Shown in pieces: positions 17,779-27,112 of a DNA stretch of 64,000 nucleotides. The stretch is from JAMQKA01 sp031569985 (lineage in GTDB: Bacteria; Bacteroidota; Rhodothermia; Balneolales; Balneolaceae). Position 1 is the stretch's first letter. Each line of letters starts with the position of its first letter. The position numbers were made by a program, and so were the translations under genes. The notes under the pieces were generated by a model, which worked only from the letters and a program-made list of their open reading frames with translations, ran no database searches and was not told the origin of the DNA. Location of the stretch: positions 62,001-126,000 of the forward strand of contig NZ_JAMQKA010000009.1 in NCBI RefSeq assembly GCF_031569985.1, written 5' to 3'.

Positions 17779-19140
17779 TTAGAAAAACAGGTAAGATAAA
17801 ATTAGCGCCATGGCAAAACCTGTGACCGAGACAATGGTTTCCATAACCGTCCATGATTTGAGGGTTTGTTTTTCCGTAAGTCCCAGGTATTTATTGACCA
17901 GCCAAAAGCCACTGTCATTAACATGAGAAAGGATACTCGAACCTGCAGCAATGGCAATAACGATCAAAGCCTTTTCAGGTGAGGAGAGTGTAAACTCACT
18001 CATGATGGGGGCGACCATTCCAGCAGAGGTAACCATGGCAACTGTCGCCGAACCCTGAGTTACCCTGATTATGACAGCCATGATATAAGCCAGGACAATC
18101 GGGGTGATGTTGTATGCCAACAATATTTGGGCAAGTGCTTCTCCCACGCCACTGTCGATCAGGATCTGTTTGAAAACGCCACCGGCTCCCGTAACAAGAA
18201 TGATGAGTCCAGCTGGTGCCAATGCCTTATCGGTAAATTTCAATACCTCTTTTCCTGTGAACCCTTTTCGTAACCCCAGGAAATAAGCAGCCATTAATGT
18301 GGCAATGGTCAATGCGCTGAATGGATGACCAATAAACTGCAAAATTTCAATGAAGAAAATGCCTTCCGAGATAGTTCCTTCTTCTACCAAAAGGTCCAAC
18401 ACCGTTGACTGAACGATCAAAATGAGTGGAAGGAGAATTACAGCAAGGATTACAAAGAAATCACTCTTGTCCGTCTGTGCCACCTCGTCGCTGGTCTCAC
18501 TAAAATCCGGTGGATCAACATGGATTTTATTCCCGATGTAATGACCAAATACCGGACCGGCCAGGATTGCTGCGGGAATACCGGTAATAACCCCAAACAC
18601 AATGACCCAGCCCAAGGGCACAGAAAGAATATCTGCCACGGCAATCGGTCCCGGCGTAGGGGGGATGAACGCGTGGGTCACCCCCATACCAGCAAGGAGC
18701 GGGATGGCATAAAACAGCGTTGATTTCTTCGTTTTCCGTGCCAGGGCATACACAATGGGAACCAGGATAATAAACCCGACATCAAGGAACACTGGTATTG
18801 AGATGATAAACCCTGTTAACGTAAGTCCCCACGAGGTACGATCACTGCCAAAGGTACTGACTATTGTACGAGCAAGAGTCTCGGCGCCGCCGGAGACCTC
18901 AAGCAGTTTACCCAATATGGACCCCAGGCCTACAATGATGGCGATAAATCCCAGGATGCCGCCCATACCTTCCTCTATACTGGTTAGGACTTCATCGTAG
19001 CCCATACCGGCTGCCAACCCAACAAAGGCGCTTGTGAGCAGGAGAGAAACAAAAGCATGAATTTTTAACCGCGTTACCATCACCAGTAAAAGCAAGATGG
19101 AACATACTGTAACAAGTAGCAGGTAAATCGATTGGTCCAT
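17779..19140 (-). CDS. gntP: GntP-family gluconate/sugar-acid:H+ symporter
   Basis: Inner-membrane permease that takes up gluconate or related aldonates with protons. 453 residues, the usual GntP length, with about 12-13 hydrophobic helices. Family segments visible: IEEGMGGILGFIAIIVGLGSILGKLLEVSGGAE, GFIISIPVFLDVGFIILVPIVYALAR, LLAGMGVTHAFIPPTPGPIAVADIL, and near the C-terminus RVTQGSATVAMVTSAG and HVNDSGFWLVNKYLGLTEKQTLKSWTVMET. It follows the 2-keto-3-deoxygalactonate kinase gene by 14 bp, so the substrate may well be galactonate. Substrate choice is an inference from context. Confidence 0.92.
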   Translation of the reverse strand: MDQSIYLLLVTVCSILLLLVMVTRLKIHAFVSLLLTSAFVGLAAGMGYDEVLTSIEEGMGGILGFIAIIVGLGSILGKLLEVSGGAETLARTIVSTFGSDRTSWGLTLTGFIISIPVFLDVGFIILVPIVYALARKTKKSTLFYAIPLLAGMGVTHAFIPPTPGPIAVADILSVPLGWVIVFGVITGIPAAILAGPVFGHYIGNKIHVDPPDFSETSDEVAQTDKSDFFVILAVILLPLILIVQSTVLDLLVEEGTISEGIFFIEILQFIGHPFSALTIATLMAAYFLGLRKGFTGKEVLKFTDKALAPAGLIILVTGAGGVFKQILIDSGVGEALAQILLAYNITPIVLAYIMAVIIRVTQGSATVAMVTSAGMVAPIMSEFTLSSPEKALIVIAIAAGSSILSHVNDSGFWLVNKYLGLTEKQTLKSWTVMETIVSVTGFAMALILSYLFF

Positions 19141-19154
19141 AAGAATACGTTTTA

Positions 19155-20120
19155 TTAACTATTCTGATTGATAATATTGATATGACCTTGCAGCGTCAGT
19201 TGATCAGTATTCTCTACTGGAATTGGATTGAGATCAAGGGTTTGCATCGCTGTTTTGTAACGCTCTGTCAGCGGGCCGCTACCCACGATATAGATGCGAG
19301 AAGGAGATTCCGTTGCCAGTTCGGCTATTTCATGTCCAATGACCATGCCGCTTAACAGGTCAAAATTGGTCTGTTTGTCAATTCCTTTCAGCAGATCATT
19401 GGTTCTGATGCCGAAGATTGCGTGGAGGAGATTTGTTTTCTGCGATTCCTTTACTCCTTGTTGAAATGCCTCTTTATCCAAAGCTTTTGCTGTTGAATTT
19501 ACCGATCCCGCCAGAACGCTTTGGGTTGTAAGCAGTTCGAAAACTTCTCCCGTCATAAAAGTTTTAAAGCTGATCACTTCTGAGTCTCTGATAAAGACAT
19601 GCTTGCTGTGGGTGCCTGGCATGACACATATACAATCTTCAACATTGTGCTCTGCTGCCAGCCCGAGCAGCTGAATTTCTTCTCCCCGCATCACATCATC
19701 TGGTGTTTGGATACCTGAGACCAGCAAAACATCATGGGCAAATTGTTCGGTGGCGGGAAGCACTTCGGATGGAAGATCAGGATTTTTCAGAGAGAAGGGG
19801 ACCATACCATATGGCAGTTCTTTCATACCGATGCTGGAGGAGGCCATCCCTGAAATGATAATCGGAATGTTTTGTGTATCAATTTCCACCAAGCCTTCAA
19901 GCTCTTTGATTTGATCCCCAAAGTAGTTGAGGAAGTAGGCTGTATGACCTGTATCATCATTCGACTGTTGCCACTGGTTGTATAGCTTTTTGACTCCCCC
20001 GGAGGTAGACAGTTCCTGTAGGGTAGCCCGGGATTGGCGATCAACGAGAGACAGGCGAAAGGAACTGGTTCCCCAATCGCAGCTCATAAAGTAGTTGTGC
20101 GGTGCAAAAATTTTGTTCAT
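19155..20120 (-). CDS. dgoK: 2-keto-3-deoxygalactonate kinase
   Basis: ATP-dependent kinase that phosphorylates 2-dehydro-3-deoxy-D-galactonate at C6 in the De Ley-Doudoroff pathway. 321 residues, near the usual length. The N-terminal phosphate loop SCDWGTSSFRLSLVD, the stretch IPIIISGMASSSIGMKELPYGMVPF, VMRGEEIQLLG, CVMPGTHSKHVFIRDSEVISFKTFMTGEVFELL and IYIVGSGPLTERYKTAM are characteristic of DgoK. It is co-oriented with the downstream permease (14 bp). Its product is the likely substrate of the aldolase at 16274. Confidence 0.92.
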   Translation of the reverse strand: MNKIFAPHNYFMSCDWGTSSFRLSLVDRQSRATLQELSTSGGVKKLYNQWQQSNDDTGHTAYFLNYFGDQIKELEGLVEIDTQNIPIIISGMASSSIGMKELPYGMVPFSLKNPDLPSEVLPATEQFAHDVLLVSGIQTPDDVMRGEEIQLLGLAAEHNVEDCICVMPGTHSKHVFIRDSEVISFKTFMTGEVFELLTTQSVLAGSVNSTAKALDKEAFQQGVKESQKTNLLHAIFGIRTNDLLKGIDKQTNFDLLSGMVIGHEIAELATESPSRIYIVGSGPLTERYKTAMQTLDLNPIPVENTDQLTLQGHINIINQNS

Positions 20121-20324
20121 CGACCTGGTACCCCGACATTGCGTATAGTTGACCAGGTTTCAACTGAAAAAAGTTGTTCGTTTAGTGATATACAGCACCC
20201 TTCTGGTGTGAATTTGTACATGCCAAATAAACAAAAATGAGTCCCAATTCCCGTTTAATCTTTCGGACCATTATCTATTAAGTATTCGTGGGATTTGCAA
20301 GTCTTTTTTGAAGTGGAAGGGAAA

Positions 20325-21812
20325 CTATTTTACGAAGAGCTCACTTAGCTTATGGCGCACAACTTTTCCCGTGCGATTTTTGGGAAGAGTATCAACCTGG
20401 ATAATCTCTTTGGGGATTTTAAATGCCGTCAACCTGCTTTTTAGTTTTTCCTTTACTTCATCCTGCTGGATGGAAGAGCCATTTTTGGCCACGACGGCAG
20501 CCACCACGCGCTGTCCCCATTCACTGTCCGAGAGACCCAGTACCGCAGCATCTTGAATCGGGTCGATTTTTGTTAACTCCGATTCAACTTCATATGGAGA
20601 AACATTTTCGCCGCCGGTAATGATAAGGTCTGACCGGCGGGATTCAATAAAAAGCTGTCGATTTACATTCAGGTGCCCGAAATCACCGGTGTTAAACCAA
20701 CCGTCTTCGTCAAAAATTGCCTCATTAAGTTCAGTATCCAGGTAGCCGTCAAAAACCTGGGGACCCTTCAGCCATATTGTGCCGGAATTGTTTGTTCCAA
20801 GGGCCCGGCCGTTTTCATCACGGATCTCCACCGCATTCGGCTCAAACATATCTCCAACACTCTTCAGGGGGCGGTATATGCCGCTCGGCTGCATAAATGG
20901 ATTAGCAGCAATTTGTGCACAGGTTTCAGTCATCCCATAACTTGCCACCACGGGAATGCCCTTTTTGACTGATTCTTCTAATAAGGAAGAGTCGATGGGA
21001 CCACCGCCCAACAGTATCGCTTTAAAATCTTTGTGTGTGCGGAAAGCGGTGATGTCTATTAGTCGCTTCAACATGGTGGGGACCAGGGAAGCGGCTTGAA
21101 AAAGCTTGTTTTCCGACAAAAAAGTCACCACCATCTCTTTGTCAAAATTGTTCATGCGGTAGATGCCCGACCCGTAAAGGAGAGAACGGAGAATGATTGA
21201 GATGCCACCGATATGATTCAGCGGGAGGCATAGCAGCCAAAACCGGTTGGGCCCCGGTCGGAAATTACCGGCAGATGCAGCCGCGGCAAAAATCATCTGT
21301 CGGCGTTTGAGAGGCACTACTTTGGGAGTAGAGGAGGTGCCGGACGTAAAAAAGTAGCCAAACACATCATCGGGATCGGTCTTCCCCTCAAATGTACTGC
21401 TTGATGCCTTTTTGTTGCGATCATACGCTTTTTCAACAGCAATCTTTTGTACAGAAAGGGTCTCGGTGGGTCCAAAACTGGAAGCTTCTGCATGGTCTGT
21501 GATAAGAAGTCCGGGCTTCAACCTTTCAACCTGTTCCTGTAGCTCGGTTGCTGTAGCATGGGGATCAAAACACGTAAAAGGAATGCCCAACTTCCAACAA
21601 GAAGCGATAGCAAGCACAAGTTCATCACAGGATTCAACCAGGAACCCAACCGGCCTCGATAAGTCGGCATCATATTCTTGTAGCCGTGCAAGGAAAAAAT
21701 CTGCGTATTGGCTCAACTCCTTGTAAGTACGGAGGCCATGCCGAGAAGCCAGAAACAGGTTTCTCGAATCTGATTCCTGAAATGTAGGGACGATTAACTC
21801 TTTTTTTTCCAC
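20325..21812 (-). CDS. menE: o-Succinylbenzoate-CoA ligase
   Basis: Adenylate-forming enzyme that activates o-succinylbenzoate with CoA in menaquinone synthesis. 495 residues. AMP-binding family motifs: YFFTSGTSSTPKVVPLKRRQ (A3), ASYGMTETCAQIA (A5), DGWFNTGDFG (A7), RRSDLIITGGENVSPYEVE (A8) and the catalytic lysine in PKNRTGKVVRH (A10). It begins 2 bp after menC on the same strand, in a tight menA-menC-menE unit. The next gene, dgoK, is 204 bp downstream and probably separate. Confidence 0.94.
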   Translation of the reverse strand: MEKKELIVPTFQESDSRNLFLASRHGLRTYKELSQYADFFLARLQEYDADLSRPVGFLVESCDELVLAIASCWKLGIPFTCFDPHATATELQEQVERLKPGLLITDHAEASSFGPTETLSVQKIAVEKAYDRNKKASSSTFEGKTDPDDVFGYFFTSGTSSTPKVVPLKRRQMIFAAAASAGNFRPGPNRFWLLCLPLNHIGGISIILRSLLYGSGIYRMNNFDKEMVVTFLSENKLFQAASLVPTMLKRLIDITAFRTHKDFKAILLGGGPIDSSLLEESVKKGIPVVASYGMTETCAQIAANPFMQPSGIYRPLKSVGDMFEPNAVEIRDENGRALGTNNSGTIWLKGPQVFDGYLDTELNEAIFDEDGWFNTGDFGHLNVNRQLFIESRRSDLIITGGENVSPYEVESELTKIDPIQDAAVLGLSDSEWGQRVVAAVVAKNGSSIQQDEVKEKLKSRLTAFKIPKEIIQVDTLPKNRTGKVVRHKLSELFVK

Positions 21813-21814
21813 GT

Positions 21815-22903
21815 CTATAAGTCCAGTTTTTTCACTGAAACCAGCTTTTCGGGCTCATATGCTAAACCCAGTCCTTCCGTGCTCGGTAAGGTCCACTGTC
21901 CTTCTTTAATATACATACTGTCATCCCAGACATCCATTGCCAGGTGCGAGCCAGTGTTTAATCCATGTGCAAATTGGGGTGAACTGAGTCCGGCTGCCAA
22001 CGTCGCCGTCATCAAACGCCCGATGCCACTTTCCAGTGAGGTTGTAAAGATGATTATATAGTCATGATTCACAGCAAGGCGGATTGTTTCAAAATTTTTT
22101 TTCATCCCACCAAAAACCATCGGTTTTATGATCACAATGTCAGCTATTTTTCTTTTTTTCCATTCCAAAATACCCTTGTTTTGGTGTAACGATTCATCCA
22201 AGGCAATTGGTATATCCGTTTGCTCCCGGAGTTTTACAAAAGCATCCGGGCTGGGATTTGTAAGAGGCTCTTCACAATACTCTATGTTCAAAGGGGTAAA
22301 TTTCTGCAGCGTGTTAACGGCTTCCCCAAAGTCCCAGGACTGGTTGGCATCAATTCGGATCTTGAGTTTTGGGAACCGGGTCCTGAGTTGCTTGATCAGG
22401 GTATATTCTTGCTCTGGTGATCCTCCTACTTTTACTTTAAGCGTCCGGTATCCCTTTTTCCATAAAAGTTCAGCCTTTTCGAGCGATTTCTCCAGCTTAT
22501 TTATCGGCAGTGTGGCGTTAATCTTAATCTTTGATCTCGATTCATTGAACAACAGCCTGCGCAAAGGGATGTGCTCCCTGCTGGACCAGCAATCAACGAT
22601 CAGAGTGTCGAGGGCAAACGCAACGGATGTAGGTGTTTCTCCAGGAGCAATTGCCTGGTAGGAATTCTTAGTTGTATAGTCTGCGATCAGTCCCGTAACC
22701 GTATCCCAATTGTTTTTTAGATAGTTTTGGACCTCATCCATCGATTCTTTTGAAAATCCCGGCAGTGGCGCGGCTTCCCCAACAGCTTGTACTCCCTGGT
22801 CCTTCAATTCGATGATAAAACCTTCCCGGTGACTAAAGGTGTCCCTTGCTGTAGTAAAAGGTTTTGAAAAAGGGAATCGATATTTATACAGGCTGATTTC
22901 CAT
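21815..22903 (-). CDS. menC: o-Succinylbenzoate synthase
   Basis: Enolase-superfamily dehydratase that turns SHCHC into o-succinylbenzoate. 362 residues. Catalytic pieces: KxK motif in RTLKVKVGG, metal ligands D in IRIDANQSW, E in IEYCEEPL and D in IALDESL, and the C-terminal lysine in IVIIKPMVFGG. Only 1 bp separates it from menA upstream and 2 bp from menE downstream. Confidence 0.94.
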   Translation of the reverse strand: MEISLYKYRFPFSKPFTTARDTFSHREGFIIELKDQGVQAVGEAAPLPGFSKESMDEVQNYLKNNWDTVTGLIADYTTKNSYQAIAPGETPTSVAFALDTLIVDCWSSREHIPLRRLLFNESRSKIKINATLPINKLEKSLEKAELLWKKGYRTLKVKVGGSPEQEYTLIKQLRTRFPKLKIRIDANQSWDFGEAVNTLQKFTPLNIEYCEEPLTNPSPDAFVKLREQTDIPIALDESLHQNKGILEWKKRKIADIVIIKPMVFGGMKKNFETIRLAVNHDYIIIFTTSLESGIGRLMTATLAAGLSSPQFAHGLNTGSHLAMDVWDDSMYIKEGQWTLPSTEGLGLAYEPEKLVSVKKLDL

Positions 22904-22904
22904 C

Positions 22905-23792
22905 CTATCCCCAGATTATGCCCAGACTTAAAAGAATGCCGAAAAGTGCCATGAATTGGGCTGTTCGTTCTAACGCTTTATTGAGTTTGCGCTTGTCTGT
23001 TTCTGTCCATATTTGATGCAATAAGATAACACCTGCTGGAATAGTGAGGTAGGGGAGGAATGCAACCCAGCTAAAATTCATCCGGAAAAAAAGATGAGGG
23101 GGAATGGAAAATGAGATTATCAGCATTAGCAGGTATTCAATTCGCAACGCATTTTCTCCAAATAGGACACCAATTGTGTTTTTTCCCGCGGGCCGATCTT
23201 GTTCTATATCTCTCAGATTGTTAACCACCAGGATGTTTGTAGACAGAGCCCCGACCGCCAGGGAAGCCCAAAATGAGGCAGCCGACCATTCCAGGGCATT
23301 GACGTAATAAGTGCCCATAACTGCAACAATGCCAAAAAAGATAAATACAAAAACATCTCCCAATCCATTATATCCCAGTGGAAACGGTCCCCCGGTATAC
23401 AGGACTCCACAGATCAGGGATAGCACACCAATCAGCAATATGACCCATCCGGCGTGCCAAACAAGGTAAAGGCCGAACAGGAAGGCCAGCCCCATGGTTA
23501 CGATCGTGGCAATAAACATTTGGCGGGCAGTAACTTGTCCCGTTGCAGTAGCCCGTTCAAAGCCGATTCGCTCATCGGTGTCTGCTCCTTTTTTATAGTC
23601 AAAATAGTCATTTGCAAAGTTGGTGCCTATCTGGATCAACAGTGCGCACAGTAGAGCTACCGAGCTGGGCATCCATTCAAAAACTTCGTCATGAACAGCA
23701 AGGCCTATCCCCACAAAAACCGGAACAAAGGCTGCTGTAAGCGTTTGAGGGCGGGCAGCTTTAATCCAGGTCTTGATGTTGTTATTATTCAC
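22905..23792 (-). CDS. menA: 1,4-Dihydroxy-2-naphthoate polyprenyltransferase
   Basis: Membrane prenyltransferase of the UbiA family that attaches the isoprenoid tail to 1,4-dihydroxy-2-naphthoate to form demethylmenaquinone. 295 residues with 8-9 hydrophobic helices. Both Asp-rich prenyl-diphosphate sites are visible: NFANDYFDYKKGADTDERIG and VNNLRDIEQDRPAGKNTIGV. First gene of the menA-menC-menE block; its start faces the glutamine synthetase gene across 443 bp. Confidence 0.94.
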   Translation of the reverse strand: MNNNNIKTWIKAARPQTLTAAFVPVFVGIGLAVHDEVFEWMPSSVALLCALLIQIGTNFANDYFDYKKGADTDERIGFERATATGQVTARQMFIATIVTMGLAFLFGLYLVWHAGWVILLIGVLSLICGVLYTGGPFPLGYNGLGDVFVFIFFGIVAVMGTYYVNALEWSAASFWASLAVGALSTNILVVNNLRDIEQDRPAGKNTIGVLFGENALRIEYLLMLIISFSIPPHLFFRMNFSWVAFLPYLTIPAGVILLHQIWTETDKRKLNKALERTAQFMALFGILLSLGIIWG

Positions 23793-24235
23793 AAAATTTG
23801 TTTTTTAGTTTCAAATTTTCAGTTAGCTGAATTTAATGTTTTGATCGGTCGTTTTTAAGTGGATAATCTTTGAGGAGAGGGAAGTGGGGTATCAGAATGA
23901 TATGTTGAGTTTGTATAAAAAAATTAGGCCCCGGTCTTTGCATAGCATTAATGAATTATGCAAAAAGAAAAAAATAGTTAAATATTTGTTGATAATGTTT
24001 TAAAAAAGTTTTTTATTGGAAACGAATTTGAAGTGTTCAACAATCGTGGTTGAATTGTCAGAGATTGAGATTGATCATTCCAATTACAGGTGATCAATTC
24101 GGAACGTTATTGAATTAGTATGTGGCAATGGGCTGATTCTCACAGAATGAGTCAATATTTGATTTAGAATGCTTCAAATCGGAATGTTTAATTATAAACA
24201 TAAAGACAAAACAACAACTAATTACTGATACGCAC
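23793..24235. promoter_or_regulatory. Divergent menA/glnA control region
   Basis: 443-bp AT-rich region between the divergent starts of menA and glnA, so both promoters should be here. It contains an inverted repeat TTGATCA (24071-24077) / TGATCAA (24091-24097) with a 13-bp spacer, which could be an operator. I could not place a sigma-54 or housekeeping promoter with confidence. Confidence 0.4.
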
Positions 24236-25261
24236 ATGGCATATTCTAAACTTGAATACATTTGGCTTGATGGTTACAAACCAACTCAAACACTGAGAAG
24301 TAAAACCAAAGTTATTCATGACTTCAGCGGAGATCTTGAAGATGCGCCAATCTGGTCATTTGATGGTAGCTCCACCGAGCAGGCTACTGGCGAAGCCTCA
24401 GATTGTCTGTTGAAACCAGTGGCAATTTTCCCGGATCCCGACCGTGAGAATGGATACCTTGTTATGACTGAGGTTCTTAATGCCGACGGTTCTCCACATG
24501 AATCCAACGGACGGGCCCACATTGATGATGAAGATGAAGATTTTTGGTTTGGTTTTGAACAAGAATATTTCCTGAAAGATCCTTCAACAGGACTTCCACT
24601 TGGATTTCCTGAAAATGGCTATCCAGCACCACAGGGACCATACTACTGTGGAGTTGGTGCAGATTCTGCGTTCGGCCGGGAAATTATTGATGAACACTTG
24701 GACCTTTGCCTGAAAGCCGGTCTTAACGTCGAAGGTATCAACGCAGAGGTCGCCGCTGGCCAGTGGGAATTCCAGATTTTTGGCAAAGGCGCTGCCAATG
24801 CCGGAGATGAAATCTGGGTAGGACGTTACTTGATAGAACGAACTGCTGAAAAATATGGTGTTGTCGTAGACTGGCATCCGAAGCCACTGGGCGACACAGA
24901 CTGGAATGGTTCAGGAATGCACGCCAACTTCTCTAATGGTGCCATGCGAGATGAAGGCGGCGAAGAGTTGATGACAAAAATATGTGAAGCTTTTGCCGAT
25001 AACATCCAGGAACATATTGCAGTTTACGGCGCAGATAACGACAAGCGTCTCACAGGTAAGCATGAGACGCAATCCATCGACAAGTTCAGCTACGGCGTGT
25101 CTGACCGCGGTGCCTCTATCCGTATCCCGGTTGGAACAGTTGAAGATGGCTGGAAAGGACGCCTGGAAGATCGTCGTCCGGCTTCAAACGCTGATCCGTA
25201 CAAAGTTGCAGCTCAGATTATCAAAACTGTTCACTCAGTTTCTGAGAAGGTCGCATCCTAA
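24236..25261 (+). CDS. glnA: Glutamine synthetase, type II (eukaryote-like)
   Basis: Makes glutamine from glutamate, ammonia and ATP. The 341-residue length and motifs mark the GSII class, not the 450-470 residue GSI: IWSFDGSSTEQATGEASDC, EVLNADGSPHESN, FWFGFEQEYFL, PQGPYYCGVGADSAFGREI, GINAEVAAGQWEFQI, WNGSGMHANFSN and DRGASIRIP. GSII is decameric and lacks the adenylylation loop of GSI. The gene lies alone and on the opposite strand between the two halves of the menaquinone gene set, and has its own terminator at 25296. Confidence 0.95.
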   Translation: MAYSKLEYIWLDGYKPTQTLRSKTKVIHDFSGDLEDAPIWSFDGSSTEQATGEASDCLLKPVAIFPDPDRENGYLVMTEVLNADGSPHESNGRAHIDDEDEDFWFGFEQEYFLKDPSTGLPLGFPENGYPAPQGPYYCGVGADSAFGREIIDEHLDLCLKAGLNVEGINAEVAAGQWEFQIFGKGAANAGDEIWVGRYLIERTAEKYGVVVDWHPKPLGDTDWNGSGMHANFSNGAMRDEGGEELMTKICEAFADNIQEHIAVYGADNDKRLTGKHETQSIDKFSYGVSDRGASIRIPVGTVEDGWKGRLEDRRPASNADPYKVAAQIIKTVHSVSEKVAS

Positions 25262-25295
25262 TTATAGGCGACTAGCTACTTCATTAAGTATTAAT

Positions 25296-25330
25296 CCCCG
25301 TGTTCATTCCTGGGCACGGGGATTTTTATT
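25296..25330 (+). terminator. Rho-independent terminator of glnA
   Basis: CCCCGTG (25296-25302) pairs with CACGGGG (25315-25321), followed by ATTTTTATT. Located 35 bp after the glnA stop. Confidence 0.85.
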
Positions 25331-25347
25331 ATCTATTCATATTATAA

Positions 25348-25378
25348 TGTGCGACACACTTTTAAAGTGCGTCGCACA
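25348..25378. repeat. 31-bp near-perfect palindrome between glnA and menB
   Basis: TGTGCGAC at 25348 is mirrored by GTCGCACA ending at 25378, and the inner CACTTTTAAAGTG also pairs; the arms differ at one position. There is no T run on either side. It could be a shared transcription stop for two convergent genes or a protein-binding site. Confidence 0.55.
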
Positions 25379-25405
25379 TGTATCTTGAAAAATTACTATT
25401 TGACA

Positions 25406-26245
25406 CTACCCGATCCAGGGGTAATCGTCCCAGTTTGGTTTACGTTTTTCGAGGAAAGAGTCGCGGCCTTCCTGCGCTTCGTCCGTCATGTACGCCAAGC
25501 GGGTAGCTTCGCCGGAGAACACCTGTTGCCCCACCATGCCGTCATCCACCAAGTTAAAGGCGTATTTGATCATTCTTATAGCGGTAGGACTTTTCTCCAG
25601 TATCTCCTGCGCCCACTGGTAGGCGGTTTCTTCCAGTTCGTCGTGGGAAACTACTTTATTAACCATACCCATGTCAAAAGCCTCTTGGGCAGAGTAGTTG
25701 CGTCCCAGGAAAAAGATTTCGCGTGCTTTCTTTTGTCCCACCTGTCGGGCCAGCAGGGCGGAGCCAAATCCCCCGTCAAAGCTGGCTACATCGGCATCGG
25801 TCTGTTTAAATATCGCGTGCTCCTTGCTGGCGATGGTCAGATCGCACACAACATGCAGGCTGTGCCCACCGCCCACGGCCCAGCCGGGGACTACGGCAAT
25901 GACAACCTTACCCATAAAACGAATGAGGCGTTGCAGGTCCAGCACATTCAGGCGGGGGGTGCCAGCTTCATCTTTGTATCCTGCTTTGTCACGCACATTT
26001 TGGTCGCCCCCTGAGCAAAAGGCCCACTTGCCGTCTTTGGGAGAGGGGCCCTCACCTGTCAAAAGTACAACGCCAATGCTGGAATCCTCCCGAACATCCA
26101 GGAACGCATCCTGGAGCTCAAACAGAGTCTTTGGTCGAAATGCATTCCGGATTTCAGGGCGATTGATGGCAATTCGGGCTACGCCGTCTGCTTTTTTAAA
26201 CGTGATATCTTCATATTCTTGAACGGTTTTCCACTCTATACTCAT
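25406..26245 (-). CDS. menB: 1,4-Dihydroxy-2-naphthoyl-CoA synthase
   Basis: Crotonase-family enzyme that closes the second ring by converting o-succinylbenzoyl-CoA to DHNA-CoA. 279 residues. Diagnostic pieces: ITFKKADGVARIAINRPEIRNAFRPKT, FCSGGDQNVRDKAGY, VVPGWAVGGGHSLHVVCDLTIAS, FKQTDADVASFDGGFGSALLARQVG and the C-terminal KRKPNWDDYPWIG. Last gene of the menF-D-H-B block, 30 bp after menH. Convergent with glnA. Confidence 0.96.
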   Translation of the reverse strand: MSIEWKTVQEYEDITFKKADGVARIAINRPEIRNAFRPKTLFELQDAFLDVREDSSIGVVLLTGEGPSPKDGKWAFCSGGDQNVRDKAGYKDEAGTPRLNVLDLQRLIRFMGKVVIAVVPGWAVGGGHSLHVVCDLTIASKEHAIFKQTDADVASFDGGFGSALLARQVGQKKAREIFFLGRNYSAQEAFDMGMVNKVVSHDELEETAYQWAQEILEKSPTAIRMIKYAFNLVDDGMVGQQVFSGEATRLAYMTDEAQEGRDSFLEKRKPNWDDYPWIG

Positions 26246-26275
26246 AAGACTGATCTGTTGATTAACATTTTTACA

Positions 26276-27112
26276 TTACCTGTTGCAGGAGGAGGAAAAA
26301 ATAAAAGCCTGAACCTGGTCAACAAATGCTGCTGGGTTTTCCAAGTGGATACGATGCCCGGCATCCTTAATAATATGATGCTTGCTTTTTGGAATAAGCT
26401 GGTCCATCTCATCGAGAATGTCCCGGTACTTGGTGTCGGCTTCTCCTGCGAGTAAAAGTACTGGCATGTTTAACTGTTGTAGTTTTTCCTTCACTGGCGG
26501 CATCTGCGCCGTTCCGAAACCGCGGAGGCTGTTTGCAATGGCACAGGGACGCTGATTTTGTTGAATAGTTTTATAGTGCTCTACCAGCTCTTCTGAATGA
26601 TCTGTTCCATTTTTAAAAATGGGGAGTTTGTGCCAACTTGAAAGAAATTCCTCAAAATCTGTTTCGATAGCCTGTACCCGCTCCTCATCCAACTTCATGC
26701 GCTGCTTTCGTTGATTCTTTTCCTCAATACCGTAATTCGTGCTTTCCAAAATCAGGCCCTTTATCATATCGGGATTCTGGATGGCAAATCGCAACGCCAG
26801 CCGTCCCCCCATGCTGTAGCCGTGCAGGAACAGACCTTGGCCATCAATCCCGGCTATGATCTCGAAAAGATCATGCAATTGGTGTTCAACTGCATATCGT
26901 TCCGGCTCACCGGGATCCTGTGTTTGTCCATGCCCCAGAAGGTCAATAGTGATCGGATTGCAGAAGCGGGAAAGGGGGTTTATCAGGTGTTTGAAGGCAC
27001 GGCCACTCCCCATAAAACCGTGAAGCATCAGTAACGAGGGCAGGGTGGGCTCCTGTTGATGGTACTCTAGGAAGTAAGAAATGTTATTGACCCTTATTTC
27101 CATTGTTGTCAT
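26276..27112 (-). CDS. menH: SHCHC synthase (MenH, alpha/beta hydrolase)
   Basis: Eliminates pyruvate from SEPHCHC to give SHCHC in menaquinone synthesis. 278 residues with an alpha/beta-hydrolase fold: oxyanion region MLHGFMGSGRAFKHL, nucleophile elbow HGYSMGGRLALRFA, acid D in LAGEADTKYRDI and histidine in DAGHRIHLENP. Its start overlaps the menD stop by 4 bp. Without this context it would be a generic hydrolase; the position between menD and menB makes MenH firm. Confidence 0.92.
   Translation of the reverse strand: MTTMEIRVNNISYFLEYHQQEPTLPSLLMLHGFMGSGRAFKHLINPLSRFCNPITIDLLGHGQTQDPGEPERYAVEHQLHDLFEIIAGIDGQGLFLHGYSMGGRLALRFAIQNPDMIKGLILESTNYGIEEKNQRKQRMKLDEERVQAIETDFEEFLSSWHKLPIFKNGTDHSEELVEHYKTIQQNQRPCAIANSLRGFGTAQMPPVKEKLQQLNMPVLLLAGEADTKYRDILDEMDQLIPKSKHHIIKDAGHRIHLENPAAFVDQVQAFIFSSSCNR

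Noticed and set aside
24121..24180. Sigma-54 promoter upstream of glnA
   Set aside because: A TGGC word is present but no GC at the required -12 spacing follows.
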